Below are positions 24,427 through 32,194 of a stretch of 46,757 nt of DNA, piece by piece (within the stretch, counting starts at the first letter, position 1; every line of letters begins with the position of its first letter). Location of the stretch: NCBI RefSeq assembly GCF_019200975.1, contig NZ_JAHTMR010000027.1:120-46876 (forward strand), written 5' to 3'. The notes under the pieces were generated by a model. It searched no databases, was not told the DNA's origin, and saw only the letters and a list, made by a program, of their open reading frames with translations. Both the position numbers and the translations under genes were made by a program. Source of the stretch: Pseudomonas sp. PD9R. GTDB taxonomy: Bacteria; Pseudomonadota; Gammaproteobacteria; Pseudomonadales; Pseudomonadaceae.

Positions 24427-25203
24427 ATGAAGAAGTTTCCCCTCATCACCGGTCTGGCCCTGAGCCTGTTGGCGTGCAGTAGCCTGTTTGCCGCCGAGAA
24501 AACCCTGCGCATCGGTATCGAAGCGGCTTACCCGCCGTTTGCCTCCAAGACGGATCAAGGCGAAATCGTCGGTTTCGACTATGACATCGGCAATGCCCTG
24601 TGCGCGCAGATGAAGGTCAAGTGTGTGTGGGTTGAAGGTGAGTTCGACGGTCTGATTCCTTCCTTGAAAGTGAAGAAAATCGACATGGCGCTGTCGTCCA
24701 TGACCATCAATGACGACCGCAAAAAGTCGGTGGATTTCACCCACAAGTACTACTTCACTTCATCGCGTCTTGTGATGAAGGACGGCGCGGTGGTGGATGA
24801 CCAATACGCGAGCCTCAAGGGCAAGACCGTCGGCGTACAGCGCGCGACTACTACCGACCGTTATGCCACCGAGGTGTTCGAACCCAAGGGCATCAACGTC
24901 AAGCGTTACGGCAACAACGAAGAGATCTACATGGATTTGGCAGCCGGTCGCCTGGATGCGATTTTTGCTGACACCATTCCGCTGAATGACTTTCTGTCGA
25001 TGCCTCGCGGCAAAGGCTACGCGTTTGTCGGGCCAGAGCTGAAAGACCCGAAATACGTGGGCGAGGGTGCCGGGATTGCGGTGCGCAAGGGCAATACCGA
25101 ATTGGTGTCTGAGTTGAACACCGCGATCGATGGCATTCGTGCCAATGGCGAGTACCAGAAGATTTCCGACAAGTACTTCAAGTCCGATATCTACGGCGAC
25201 TGA
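24427..25203 (+). CDS. Periplasmic basic-amino-acid-binding protein (ArgT/HisJ/AotJ type)
   Basis: This is an ABC-transporter solute-binding protein for cationic amino acids, with 258 residues. A Sec signal peptide (KKFPLITGLALSLLACSSLFA) precedes AEKTLRIGIEAAYPPFASKTDQGEIVGFDYDIGNAL, the classic family start. The segment FDGLIPSLKVKKIDMALSSMTINDDRKKSVDFTHKYY and the acidic DLAAGRLDAIFADT contact ligand in relatives. No permease or ATPase gene is adjacent. It faces dauR and lies in the position of PA3865 next to dauBAR in P. aeruginosa, so uptake of D-arginine or D-lysine is the likely role. The LLAC stretch could suggest a lipobox, but signal peptidase I cleavage after LFA is more typical. 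Confidence 0.9.
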   Translation: MKKFPLITGLALSLLACSSLFAAEKTLRIGIEAAYPPFASKTDQGEIVGFDYDIGNALCAQMKVKCVWVEGEFDGLIPSLKVKKIDMALSSMTINDDRKKSVDFTHKYYFTSSRLVMKDGAVVDDQYASLKGKTVGVQRATTTDRYATEVFEPKGINVKRYGNNEEIYMDLAAGRLDAIFADTIPLNDFLSMPRGKGYAFVGPELKDPKYVGEGAGIAVRKGNTELVSELNTAIDGIRANGEYQKISDKYFKSDIYGD

Positions 25204-25211
25204 TCGATAAC

Positions 25212-25297
25212 AGATCGCAGCCTCGTTTCACTCGACAGCTCCTACAGGTAGACACGATCCCTGTAGGAGCTGCCGCAGGCTGCGATCTTTTGATCTT
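25212..25297. repeat. REP pair between convergent binding-protein gene and dauR
   Basis: Two REPs face outward (AGATCGCAG...CTCCTACA, then TGTAGGAGCTGCCGCAGGCTGCGATC). They fill almost the entire gap and touch the dauR stop codon at 25297. No other terminator is present, so the repeat probably serves both genes. Confidence 0.88.
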
Positions 25298-25938
25298 CAG
25301 CCTTTCAATTCCTTCAAATGCTTGTACACCGTCGCCCGTCCCATGTTCAGCACATTGGCCACATAGTTCGATGCGCTTTTACCCTTGAAGGCACCCTCGG
25401 CGTGCAATGCCAGCACCAGCTCGCGTTTGTGATCACGGGTCAGCAGGTTCAGGCTCAACTGCCGCTCGCGCAGCCAGTTGTGCAGGAAGGTGTTGATCCG
25501 CTCCTGCCAGTCGTCGCGAAACAGTGAGTCCGGTTGTGGGATCAGCTTGCTCGGCGACAGAAAAAGATCCAGCGCAGCCTTGGCATTCTCAAACAGCGAA
25601 ATATTCAGATTGATGCACAACACTGCCACCGCATGATCCTCACGGTCGCGCAGCACGGTGCTGACGCTGCGAATCTTCTGACCATCCCAATTAAGCTTTT
25701 CGTACGGCCCGATGTTTCGATCGCTGACATCGTCACTGAGCATGTCCTCCAGCGCCGAATCATCGCCGATCACGCGTTTCGACAGGTTGTTGGCGATGTA
25801 GTCGACCTTTTGCGAGCGCAGGTCGTGCAGCACCACTTCGGCGTGAGGAAAGAACAGCGTGGCGATGGCATCGGCAATCGCCCGGAAGTTATCCAGGGAC
25901 GCGTCGTTCAGGGCCGGGTCTTTTTCGGGGGCATTCAT
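25297..25938 (-). CDS. dauR: DauR, YheO-type PAS/HTH regulator of D-arginine catabolism
   Basis: DauR represses dauBAR in P. aeruginosa and responds to D-arginine and D-lysine. The 213-residue protein has the YheO-like PAS_6 domain (about residues 15-125: RAIADAIATLFFPHAEVVLHDL, VSTVLRDREDHAVAVLCINLNISLF) and a C-terminal HTH with LVLALHAEGAFKGKSASNYVANVLNMGRATVYKHLKEL. It is downstream of dauA on the same strand with a 91-bp gap. The identification rests on domain type plus the conserved dauB-dauA-dauR order beside rhlB. A candidate target site is the TCCAWWATGGA motif in front of both dauB and the facing binding-protein gene. Confidence 0.9.
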   Translation of the reverse strand: MNAPEKDPALNDASLDNFRAIADAIATLFFPHAEVVLHDLRSQKVDYIANNLSKRVIGDDSALEDMLSDDVSDRNIGPYEKLNWDGQKIRSVSTVLRDREDHAVAVLCINLNISLFENAKAALDLFLSPSKLIPQPDSLFRDDWQERINTFLHNWLRERQLSLNLLTRDHKRELVLALHAEGAFKGKSASNYVANVLNMGRATVYKHLKELKG

Positions 25939-26029
25939 ACGGTGGGGCTCCGGGCAGCGTCAGCGCCCCGTAAAACGGGGCGCTGAAAGTGTGCCGCAAT
26001 CGTGACGGCGCGTCACCTGAGGACTTGTG

Positions 26030-27157
26030 TCAGGCCAGGCGGGCAGGGGAGAGCATGTTGGCGTCGAGGCCGAAGCGCGTGAGTTGCTCGGGCAGGGCTT
26101 CACCACGTACCAGCGCGGCGCTGGCCTGGCCCATGGCCGGTGAGGTCTGAATGCCATAACCGCCTTGAGCCGCGACCCAGAACAACCCCGGAACCTGTGG
26201 ATCGAAACCCGACAGCAAGTCGCCATCGCTGACGAAACTGCGCAGGCCCGCCCAGGTACGGGTCGGACGGCGGATGGTCAGGGTCGTGGCTTCTTCGATC
26301 TGGTAAATGCCCATGGCGATGTCCAGTTCTTCTGGCTGCACATCGTGGGGTTCCACCGGGTCGGCGTTGGCCGGCGAACCGAGGAACATCCCGGCATCGG
26401 GTTTCATGTAAAAGGATTCGTCGAGGCTGACCAGCATCGGCCAATGGTGAATGTCCACGCCCTCGGGGCCGGCGAAGATGAACGCGGCGCGGCGCTTGGG
26501 TTGCAGGCCCAGCGGTTTGGCACCCGCCAGTTCGCCGATTTTGTCGGCCCAGGCGCCGGCAGCGTTGATGATGATCGGCGCGCTGAAGGTCTGGGTGCTG
26601 GTCTGCACGTGCCACACGCCTTCGGCATCCCGGCTCAGGCCCTGTACTTCGCAATCGGTCTGCACTTCACCGTTGTTGCGGCGAATTCCGCGCAGATAAC
26701 CCTGATGCAGCGCGTCAGTGTCGATGTCGCTGGCAGTCGGATCGTAAATCGCACCGTGGACTTTTTCGCGGCGCAGGATCGGCAGGCGCACGCAGGCTTC
26801 TTCGGCGCTGAGTAATTGCATCTCCGGCACCGTGGCTTTTGCGCTCAGGTATTGATTGTTCAGCTCGGCCGGGTCACCGGTGAAGTCCACGGTCATTTCG
26901 CCGCGCGGGGTCAGTAGCGGGTGTTCGCAGAAACCGGCGGGCGGGGTATCGAAAAAATCGCGGCTGGCCTGGGTCAGCGCGCGAACCTGCGGCGTGCCGT
27001 AGGCGGCGGTGAACAATGCGGCCGAGCGTCCGGTGGAGTGATAGGCCGGGTGGGATTCGCGTTCGAGCACCAGCACACGCCCGTGCTGCGACAGCCAGAA
27101 ACCGGTGGAAGCGCCGGCAATTCCGCCGCCGATGATGATGAAGTCTGCCTGGCTCAT
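26030..27157 (-). CDS. dauA: DauA, FAD-dependent D-arginine dehydrogenase
   Basis: DauA oxidatively deaminates D-arginine (also D-lysine and others) to the 2-keto acid, which DauB reduces to the L-form. The length of 375 equals the P. aeruginosa enzyme. The FAD Rossmann motif IIIGGGIAGASTGFWLS is at residues 7-23. The flavin- and substrate-contact stretch HPAYHSTGRSAALFTAAYGTPQVRAL follows, then DIDTDALHQGYLRGIRRN, LGLQPKRRAAFIF, PMLVSLDESFYMKPDAGM and WVAAQGGYGIQTSPAMGQA. These match the crystallised enzyme closely over the full length. It lies between dauB and dauR; a REPIN sits between dauB and dauA. Confidence 0.95.
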   Translation of the reverse strand: MSQADFIIIGGGIAGASTGFWLSQHGRVLVLERESHPAYHSTGRSAALFTAAYGTPQVRALTQASRDFFDTPPAGFCEHPLLTPRGEMTVDFTGDPAELNNQYLSAKATVPEMQLLSAEEACVRLPILRREKVHGAIYDPTASDIDTDALHQGYLRGIRRNNGEVQTDCEVQGLSRDAEGVWHVQTSTQTFSAPIIINAAGAWADKIGELAGAKPLGLQPKRRAAFIFAGPEGVDIHHWPMLVSLDESFYMKPDAGMFLGSPANADPVEPHDVQPEELDIAMGIYQIEEATTLTIRRPTRTWAGLRSFVSDGDLLSGFDPQVPGLFWVAAQGGYGIQTSPAMGQASAALVRGEALPEQLTRFGLDANMLSPARLA

Positions 27158-27189
27158 GAACGTCTCCAGTAATGATATCGATAACCCCT

Positions 27190-27287
27190 TGTAGGAGCTG
27201 TCGAGGAAACGAGGCTGCGATCTTTTGATCTTTTTTTAAGATCAAAGTCAAAAGATCGCAGCCTCGTTTCACTCGACAGCTCCTACA
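27190..27287. repeat. REPIN between dauB and dauA
   Basis: TGTAGGAGCTGTCGAG and CTCGACAGCTCCTACA face each other with the inner parts CGAGGCTGCGATCTTTTGATC paired. It lies within the putative dauBAR transcript and ends 14 bp from the dauB stop codon. Confidence 0.92.
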
Positions 27288-27300
27288 GGGGGATGTGGTG

Positions 27301-28248
27301 TCAGGGCTGCAGGCGGTAGATCGCGTTGGCCAGCGCAATGTCTTCCAGGCCCAGGCCGATGGAGCGGAAGAACACATGGCGGTCGTAGTCAGGACGCTGC
27401 ACCTTGTTGCTGAGCAGATCGGGCAGGTCGCCGACAATCGCGTTTTTATCCCAGCCATGCTGTTCGCCGGCAATCAGCATTTCACCGGCTGAGCCCGGGG
27501 TGGTCAAACGGTAGTCGCAGAACACCTGCATGGCATTGAGGCTCTGTGGCGGAACTTCGTGGGCGCGCGGGGCGTTGGTGCTGATGGAGGTGATCAGCGC
27601 CGGTTTGCTCAGAGTGGACGGGTCCATCACCGGGCCGGCGGATGAGGTGCAGAGCATGATCACGTCGGCGTCCTGGATGGCGGCCTCGCGACTCTGCGCG
27701 ATGGTCAGGCGTGGGTCTAGGCTTCTGATTTGCGCCTGGTCTTCTGCACTGGCCTCGGTCAGGCCCGGCGAATACAGGCTGATGCTCTGCCAGTCACGCA
27801 GCCCCTTCACATAGTGCACGTGGGCTTGGGCCACTTTGCCGCCGCCAATGATCGCCAGGCGAGTCGCTCTCGTCGGCGCAAGGGCGTCGATGGCCACGGC
27901 TGTGGTCGCGGCGGTGCGCGCGACGGTGAGTTCACCGGCATCGCAAAGCAGTAGCGGCTGGCCGGTCTGCGTCGACATCAGCAAGGTCCAGGCAGTGACC
28001 AGCGGCCCTTGGTCACGCACGATGTAAGGTGAAGTCTTGACTCCGTACACGCCATCTCCGGCCAGCACGCCCAGGTAGTTGATGAAATCCCCGGCACCCT
28101 GTGGGAATTCCACCAATTGCTGCGCCGGTTGCACCGCTTGGCCCCCGGCCAGGTCGCGGAACATTTTGCGCAGGATCTGCGGTACATCGACCTGCGTCAG
28201 CAACTCGCGAGCCTGGGATTGATTGATCACATAAGGGGTGCTGGGCAT
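27301..28248 (-). CDS. dauB: DauB, NAD(P)H-dependent anabolic L-arginine dehydrogenase (ornithine cyclodeaminase family)
   Basis: DauB reduces 2-ketoarginine with ammonia to L-arginine, completing racemisation of D-arginine with DauA. The 315-residue protein is an ornithine-cyclodeaminase/mu-crystallin member. Its N-terminal half has GVKTSPYIVRDQGPLVTAWTLLMSTQTGQPLLLCDAGELTVARTAATTAVAIDALAP, which holds the substrate-binding Lys/Arg region. The dinucleotide-binding motif is IIGGGKVAQAHVHY, and TSISTNAPRAHEVPP lies near the C-terminus. It is the first gene of dauBAR. A palindromic site overlaps its promoter. Ornithine cyclodeaminase proper is less likely given the neighbours. Confidence 0.92.
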   Translation of the reverse strand: MPSTPYVINQSQARELLTQVDVPQILRKMFRDLAGGQAVQPAQQLVEFPQGAGDFINYLGVLAGDGVYGVKTSPYIVRDQGPLVTAWTLLMSTQTGQPLLLCDAGELTVARTAATTAVAIDALAPTRATRLAIIGGGKVAQAHVHYVKGLRDWQSISLYSPGLTEASAEDQAQIRSLDPRLTIAQSREAAIQDADVIMLCTSSAGPVMDPSTLSKPALITSISTNAPRAHEVPPQSLNAMQVFCDYRLTTPGSAGEMLIAGEQHGWDKNAIVGDLPDLLSNKVQRPDYDRHVFFRSIGLGLEDIALANAIYRLQP

Positions 28249-28275
28249 GGTCGGCTCCGGAGCGGCATGTAAACT

Positions 28276-28314
28276 AATTTGTCCATTATGGACTTTTAGT
28301 TCTATCGAGCAAGC
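28276..28314 (-). promoter_or_regulatory. dauB promoter with putative DauR operator
   Basis: On the minus strand AAAAGTCCATAATGGA spans 28297-28282, with the dyad TCCATAATGGA. The candidate -10 CATAAT lies inside it, and TTGCTC 16 bp upstream is a weak -35. The same layout (AAAAGTCCA, two A/T, ATGGA over the -10) precedes the binding-protein gene at 24326-24341. Confidence 0.55.
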
Positions 28315-28335
28315 CCTTGTTGAAAAAGCCAGGCG

Positions 28336-28366
28336 AAAAAAAAGCGCAGTCCGTTTCCGGCTGCGC
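28336..28366 (-). terminator. Terminator after rhlB
   Basis: On the minus strand GCGCAG pairs with CTGCGC around an 11-nt loop and is followed by eight T residues, 20 bp past the rhlB stop codon. Confidence 0.9.
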
Positions 28367-28386
28367 CTCTTTGTGCAAGTCCTCCG

Positions 28387-29874
28387 TTACGGACGCTTGC
28401 GCTCAACCGCCCGCAGCAGATGCGTCGGTGGTGTTTCACAACTGATCTTGCGACCCAGCAACGTCTCGATAGACGGTAGCTGGTACGAATCGTCTTCACC
28501 GGCAAAACTGATGGACACGCCATCGGCACCGGCGCGACCGGTACGACCGATGCGGTGCACGTAGTCGTCCGGGACTTCCGGCAAGGTGAAGTTGATCACG
28601 TGGCTGATGCCGTCGATGTGGATACCACGACCGGCAACGTCGGTGGCGACCAGTACGCGAATCTTGCCTTCGCGGAAGCCTTCCAGGGTCTTGATGCGCT
28701 TGTGTTGCGGCACGTCGCCAGACAACTGCGCGGCGTTGATGCCGTCGCGCACCAGGCGTTCTTCGATGCGCCGCACTTCATCCTTGCGGTTGGCGAAAAC
28801 GATCACTCGCTCCCAGCCGTTATCGTTGACCAGGTTGTAGAGCAGTTTGTATTTGTCGGCACCGGCCACCGCGTAGATGTGCTGCTCGACGTTTTCGCTG
28901 GCCACGTTCTGCGACTCGATCTCGACGATCGCCGGTTCTGTGGTCCATTGCTTGGCCAGGTTCATCACGTCTTCGGTGAAGGTCGCGGAGAACAGCAGCG
29001 TCTGACGCTCGTTCTTCGGCGGGGTCTGGCGAATGATCTGACGTACTTGCGGGATGAAACCCATGTCGAGCATGCGGTCGGCTTCGTCCAGCACCATGAC
29101 TTCGACCATGTCCAGATGCACATCGCCGCGCTGGTTGAAGTCGAGCAAGCGACCCGGTGTGGCGACGAGGATGTCGCAGTGACGGGCTTCGAGGTGCTTG
29201 AGTTGCTTGTCGAAGTCCATGCCGCCAACAAACGTCATGACGTTGAGGCCGGTGTACTTGGTCAGGTCGGCTGCGTCCTTGGCGATCTGCACCACCAGTT
29301 CACGGGTCGGCGCGATGATCAGCGCCCGAGGTTCGCCCATGTAACGTTCTTTCGGCGGTGGCGTTTGCAGCAGTTGGGTGATGATCGAGATCAGGAACGC
29401 AGCGGTTTTGCCGGTGCCGGTCTGGGCACGACCGATGGCGTCTTTGCCTGCGAGGGTAAAGCCCAGCACCTGAGCCTGGATCGGCGTGCAATACGGAAAG
29501 CCCAGGTCCTGGATGGCGTGCATCAGTTCGGGGGCGAGTTTGAAATCGTGGAAGCGGGTTTTGCCTTCCTGGGGTTCGACGACGAAGTCTTCGAGTTTCC
29601 ACGGGATAACCGGGGCTTTTGGCTTCGGTTCGCGGCGCGGTTTGGCAGGTTTTGGTGCTTCGCTGCGTGGTTGCTCGACGGCGGTTTCCACAACAGGTTG
29701 AACGGCCGGCGCGGTCGACGGCTCGTGTTTTGGTGCCGCTACGGTGGCGGCCCGGCCAGGCTGATGACCGTCGGTGCGGTGGCTGGGAGTGTGAGACGGA
29801 GCGCTGGGGACTGGCGCGAGTTGCTCAGTCTCGCTTTTACCGAACATTTTCTTGAGTGCTTTGAGCACGGTCAT
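28387..29874 (-). CDS. rhlB: RhlB-type DEAD-box ATP-dependent RNA helicase
   Basis: RhlB unwinds RNA and in enterobacteria works with RNase E in the degradosome. The 495-residue protein has all helicase motifs: the Q-motif region FGFPYCTPIQAQ-like LGFPYCTPIQAQ (about 124-135), Walker A AQTGTGKT (150-157), PTRELVVQ, DEAD (263-266), SAT (296-298), and HRIGRTGR (440-447). The first 90 residues are a low-complexity Ala/Pro/Lys/Glu-rich extension (APKPAKPRREPKPKAP) absent from E. coli RhlB, which is 421 residues. Such extensions are common in Pseudomonas and may bind RNA or partners. The placement next to dauB is as in P. aeruginosa. Confidence 0.93.
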   Translation of the reverse strand: MTVLKALKKMFGKSETEQLAPVPSAPSHTPSHRTDGHQPGRAATVAAPKHEPSTAPAVQPVVETAVEQPRSEAPKPAKPRREPKPKAPVIPWKLEDFVVEPQEGKTRFHDFKLAPELMHAIQDLGFPYCTPIQAQVLGFTLAGKDAIGRAQTGTGKTAAFLISIITQLLQTPPPKERYMGEPRALIIAPTRELVVQIAKDAADLTKYTGLNVMTFVGGMDFDKQLKHLEARHCDILVATPGRLLDFNQRGDVHLDMVEVMVLDEADRMLDMGFIPQVRQIIRQTPPKNERQTLLFSATFTEDVMNLAKQWTTEPAIVEIESQNVASENVEQHIYAVAGADKYKLLYNLVNDNGWERVIVFANRKDEVRRIEERLVRDGINAAQLSGDVPQHKRIKTLEGFREGKIRVLVATDVAGRGIHIDGISHVINFTLPEVPDDYVHRIGRTGRAGADGVSISFAGEDDSYQLPSIETLLGRKISCETPPTHLLRAVERKRP

Positions 29875-29972
29875 CTCATCAATTGGTTAAGGAATGTACG
29901 CCGGCCAGTGTAATGCAAGAATCGGGCGCGGCGTAGTGGGATGGATCAAAGGGCGTTTTTAAAGGCGAACAC

Positions 29973-30629
29973 TCAACGCAAGCGCTCGGTGAGCCAGACG
30001 CCGATGTCGCGAATCTCCTCGGGTAACACTTCGTGGCCCATTGGGTATTCCTGCCATGTCACGGTGACACCACGCTGCTTCAAATGCTCATAGGCGGTCC
30101 GGCCCATCGAGTTCTGCACCACGTCGTCGTACTGACCGTGCAATGACAACACCGGAATGCGTTGCTGACTGGCGGACAATTCCAGCTCATCGCTGAAGGT
30201 CGGTGCATAAGTAGAGAGGGCAAGTACGCCACCCAGCGGTCCCTGCCATTGCAGGAACGCGGTGTGAAACGCCACGGCACCACCCTGGGAAAAACCGGCC
30301 AGAAAGATCCGCGAGGCGTCTATTCCGATGGCTCGCTGTACTTCGATCAAATTTATGATTCTGCGCGACGACTCTTCCAGCTGATCGCGATTGATCGCCC
30401 GCGCGGGGCTCATGGCCAATATGTCGTACCAGCTCGGCATCTCGTAGCCACCATTAATAGTGACAGCACAGGTCGGTGCCTGAGGGAGAACGAAGCGGGT
30501 GGTCAGCAAGGTTTCCTGCAGGGCTTCAGCGACTGGCAGGAAGTCATAGCGATCGGCACCCAGGCCGTGCAGCCATATTACGCAGGCGTCTGCGGGCTTG
30601 ACGGGTTCAAGAATCAGGGGCTCGGTCAT
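29973..30629 (-). CDS. estB: Carboxylesterase of the phospholipase/carboxylesterase alpha/beta-hydrolase family
   Basis: This small cytosolic serine esterase acts on short-chain esters. Its 218 residues look nearly the same as P. fluorescens carboxylesterase II throughout, starting MTEPLILEPVKPADACVIWLHGLGADR. The oxyanion region is WLHGLGADRYDF. The nucleophile is Ser in IFLAGFSQGGAVAFH, the acid is Asp in SLHGQYDDVV, and the catalytic His is in YPMGHEVLPEEI. It is a monocistronic gene downstream (on the minus strand) of the aap regulatory region. The natural substrate is unknown. Confidence 0.92.
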   Translation of the reverse strand: MTEPLILEPVKPADACVIWLHGLGADRYDFLPVAEALQETLLTTRFVLPQAPTCAVTINGGYEMPSWYDILAMSPARAINRDQLEESSRRIINLIEVQRAIGIDASRIFLAGFSQGGAVAFHTAFLQWQGPLGGVLALSTYAPTFSDELELSASQQRIPVLSLHGQYDDVVQNSMGRTAYEHLKQRGVTVTWQEYPMGHEVLPEEIRDIGVWLTERLR

Positions 30630-31097
30630 GGCTGCTCCAATGTTGTGCGTGCGCTCTCATTAAGTGCGAGGTCTGAGGGCGCGTCTGGTTGATCCGTTAA
30701 GAAGATGTCGCAAGGCTACAAGTTTTGCTATTGACCTGTGGCTGAACCGCTTAAGCGCCAGGTGTGGTACGGGCTTTGCTATGAGGAAGCTTGTATGAAA
30801 AATCCCACGTCTGTCGGTAACACTATCAGGCCATTGTTGGCAGTGGGATAGCAAAAAATCCGGTAATGGATGTTCGCCAGTGGCCGCTACGGGCTTCGCG
30901 AACGTGAAAGGGCTACAGCCCGTTCGGCCGATTGGTGAGAAGTGAGTTGTCCATTGTGTGGATTTTCTCCTACTAGACTCATGGCTACGGTCCTAAGTCG
31001 ATTGACCCTAAAAAAAGCCAACACGGGTCAACAACGCCTCAAAAGGGTGCGACTGGACTCACGCTCCGACACAACAAGAGCAAAACTGGAGGTTTGA
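30630..31097 (+). promoter_or_regulatory. estB-aapJ divergent intergenic region with two sigma-54-like sites
   Basis: No gene is seen in 468 bp. Two GG-N10-GC elements of sigma-54 type lie on the plus strand. One is TGGTACGGGCTTTGCT (30765-30780), with a consensus -12 (TTTGCT). The other is TGGCAGTGGGATAGCA (30838-30853), with a consensus -24 (TGGCA). They lie about 317 and 244 bp from the aapJ ATG. RpoN control of amino-acid transport is usual in Pseudomonas. Enhancer sites are not identified. Confidence 0.5.
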
Positions 31098-32129
31098 ATG
31101 AAGATGTTGAAATCCACCCTGGCCGTCGTGACTGCAGCCGCAGTACTTGGCGTCAGTGGGTTCGCTCAGGCGGGCGCGACCCTGGATGCAGTGCAGAAGA
31201 AAGGTTTCGTACAGTGCGGCGTCAGTGACGGCCTGCCTGGTTTCTCGGTTCCGGATTCTACCGGCAAGATCGTTGGTATCGATGCTGACTACTGCCGTGC
31301 TGTGGCCGCTGCCGTCTTCGGCGACGCGACCAAGGTCAAGTTCAGTCAGTTGAACGCCAAAGAGCGCTTCACCGCGCTGCAGTCGGGCGAAATCGACATC
31401 CTGTCGCGCAACACCACCATGACCAGCTCCCGTGACGCTGGCATGGGTCTGAAATTCCCTGGCTTCATCACTTACTACGACGGCATCGGCTTCCTGGTAA
31501 ACAACAAACTGGGCGTCAAGAGCGCCAAGGAACTGGACGGCGCGACCATCTGCATCCAGGCCGGTACTACCACCGAGCTGAACGTTTCCGACTACTTCCG
31601 TGGCAACAATCTGAAGTACACCCCGATCACTTTCGACACCTCCGATGAAAGCGCCAAGTCGCTGGAATCCGGTCGTTGCGACGTGCTGACTTCCGACAAG
31701 TCCCAACTGTTCGCCCAGCGCAGCAAGCTGGCTTCGCCGAAAGACTACGTCGTTCTGCCGGAAACCATCTCCAAAGAACCACTGGGTCCAGTCGTGCGTA
31801 ACGGCGACGACGAGTGGCTGGCAATCGTGCGCTGGGTTGGCTACGCCATGCTCAACGCTGAAGAAGCCGGTGTGACGTCGAAAAACGTCGAAGCTGAAGC
31901 CAAGGGCACCAAGAACCCGGACGTTGCTCGTCTGCTGGGTACCGACGGTGAATACGGCAAAGACCTGAAAGTGAAAAAAGACTGGGTTGTCCAGATCGTC
32001 AAACAGGTCGGCAACTACGGCGAAGTGTTCGAGAAAAACCTCGGCAAGGGCACTCCGCTGGAAATCGACCGCGGGCTGAACGCCTTGTGGAACGCTGGCG
32101 GCATTCAATACGCACCACCAGTGCGCTGA
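31098..32129 (+). CDS. aapJ: AapJ, periplasmic general L-amino-acid-binding protein
   Basis: AapJ is the solute receptor of the Aap transporter, which takes up a broad range of L-amino acids (glutamate, aspartate, and others). Length 343 is typical of AapJ and much longer than HisJ-type proteins. The signal peptide runs to GVSGFAQA, then GATLDAVQKKGFVQCGVSDGLPGFSVPDSTGKIVGIDADYCRAVAAAVFG, the family start. CIQAGTTTELNVSDYFRGNNLKY and a Cys pair (CGV, YCR) are also present. GGAGG lies seven bases before the ATG. It is followed by a hairpin and then aapQ, so the receptor message can be made in excess. Confidence 0.95.
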   Translation: MKMLKSTLAVVTAAAVLGVSGFAQAGATLDAVQKKGFVQCGVSDGLPGFSVPDSTGKIVGIDADYCRAVAAAVFGDATKVKFSQLNAKERFTALQSGEIDILSRNTTMTSSRDAGMGLKFPGFITYYDGIGFLVNNKLGVKSAKELDGATICIQAGTTTELNVSDYFRGNNLKYTPITFDTSDESAKSLESGRCDVLTSDKSQLFAQRSKLASPKDYVVLPETISKEPLGPVVRNGDDEWLAIVRWVGYAMLNAEEAGVTSKNVEAEAKGTKNPDVARLLGTDGEYGKDLKVKKDWVVQIVKQVGNYGEVFEKNLGKGTPLEIDRGLNALWNAGGIQYAPPVR

Positions 32130-32136
32130 TGGTTCT

Positions 32137-32165
32137 ATCACCCGGTAGGCCAACTGCCGGGTGAT
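32137..32165 (+). promoter_or_regulatory. Intercistronic hairpin between aapJ and aapQ
   Basis: ATCACCCGG and CCGGGTGAT form a perfect 9-bp stem with an 11-nt loop, 8 bp past the aapJ stop, with no T-run. It is probably a 3'-end stabiliser or partial terminator that raises receptor mRNA over permease mRNA. Confidence 0.75.
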
Positions 32166-32194
32166 GTTCTGTTCCATTCTTTGCGGGGCACTTC

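Noticed and set aside
28555..29913. Plus-strand frame of 452 codons opposite rhlB
   Set aside because: Composition typical of an antisense frame; the minus strand encodes a complete DEAD-box helicase with all motifs.
31059..32177. Minus-strand frame of 372 codons opposite aapJ
   Set aside because: aapJ on the plus strand has a signal peptide, ribosome site and family sequence; the opposite frame has none.
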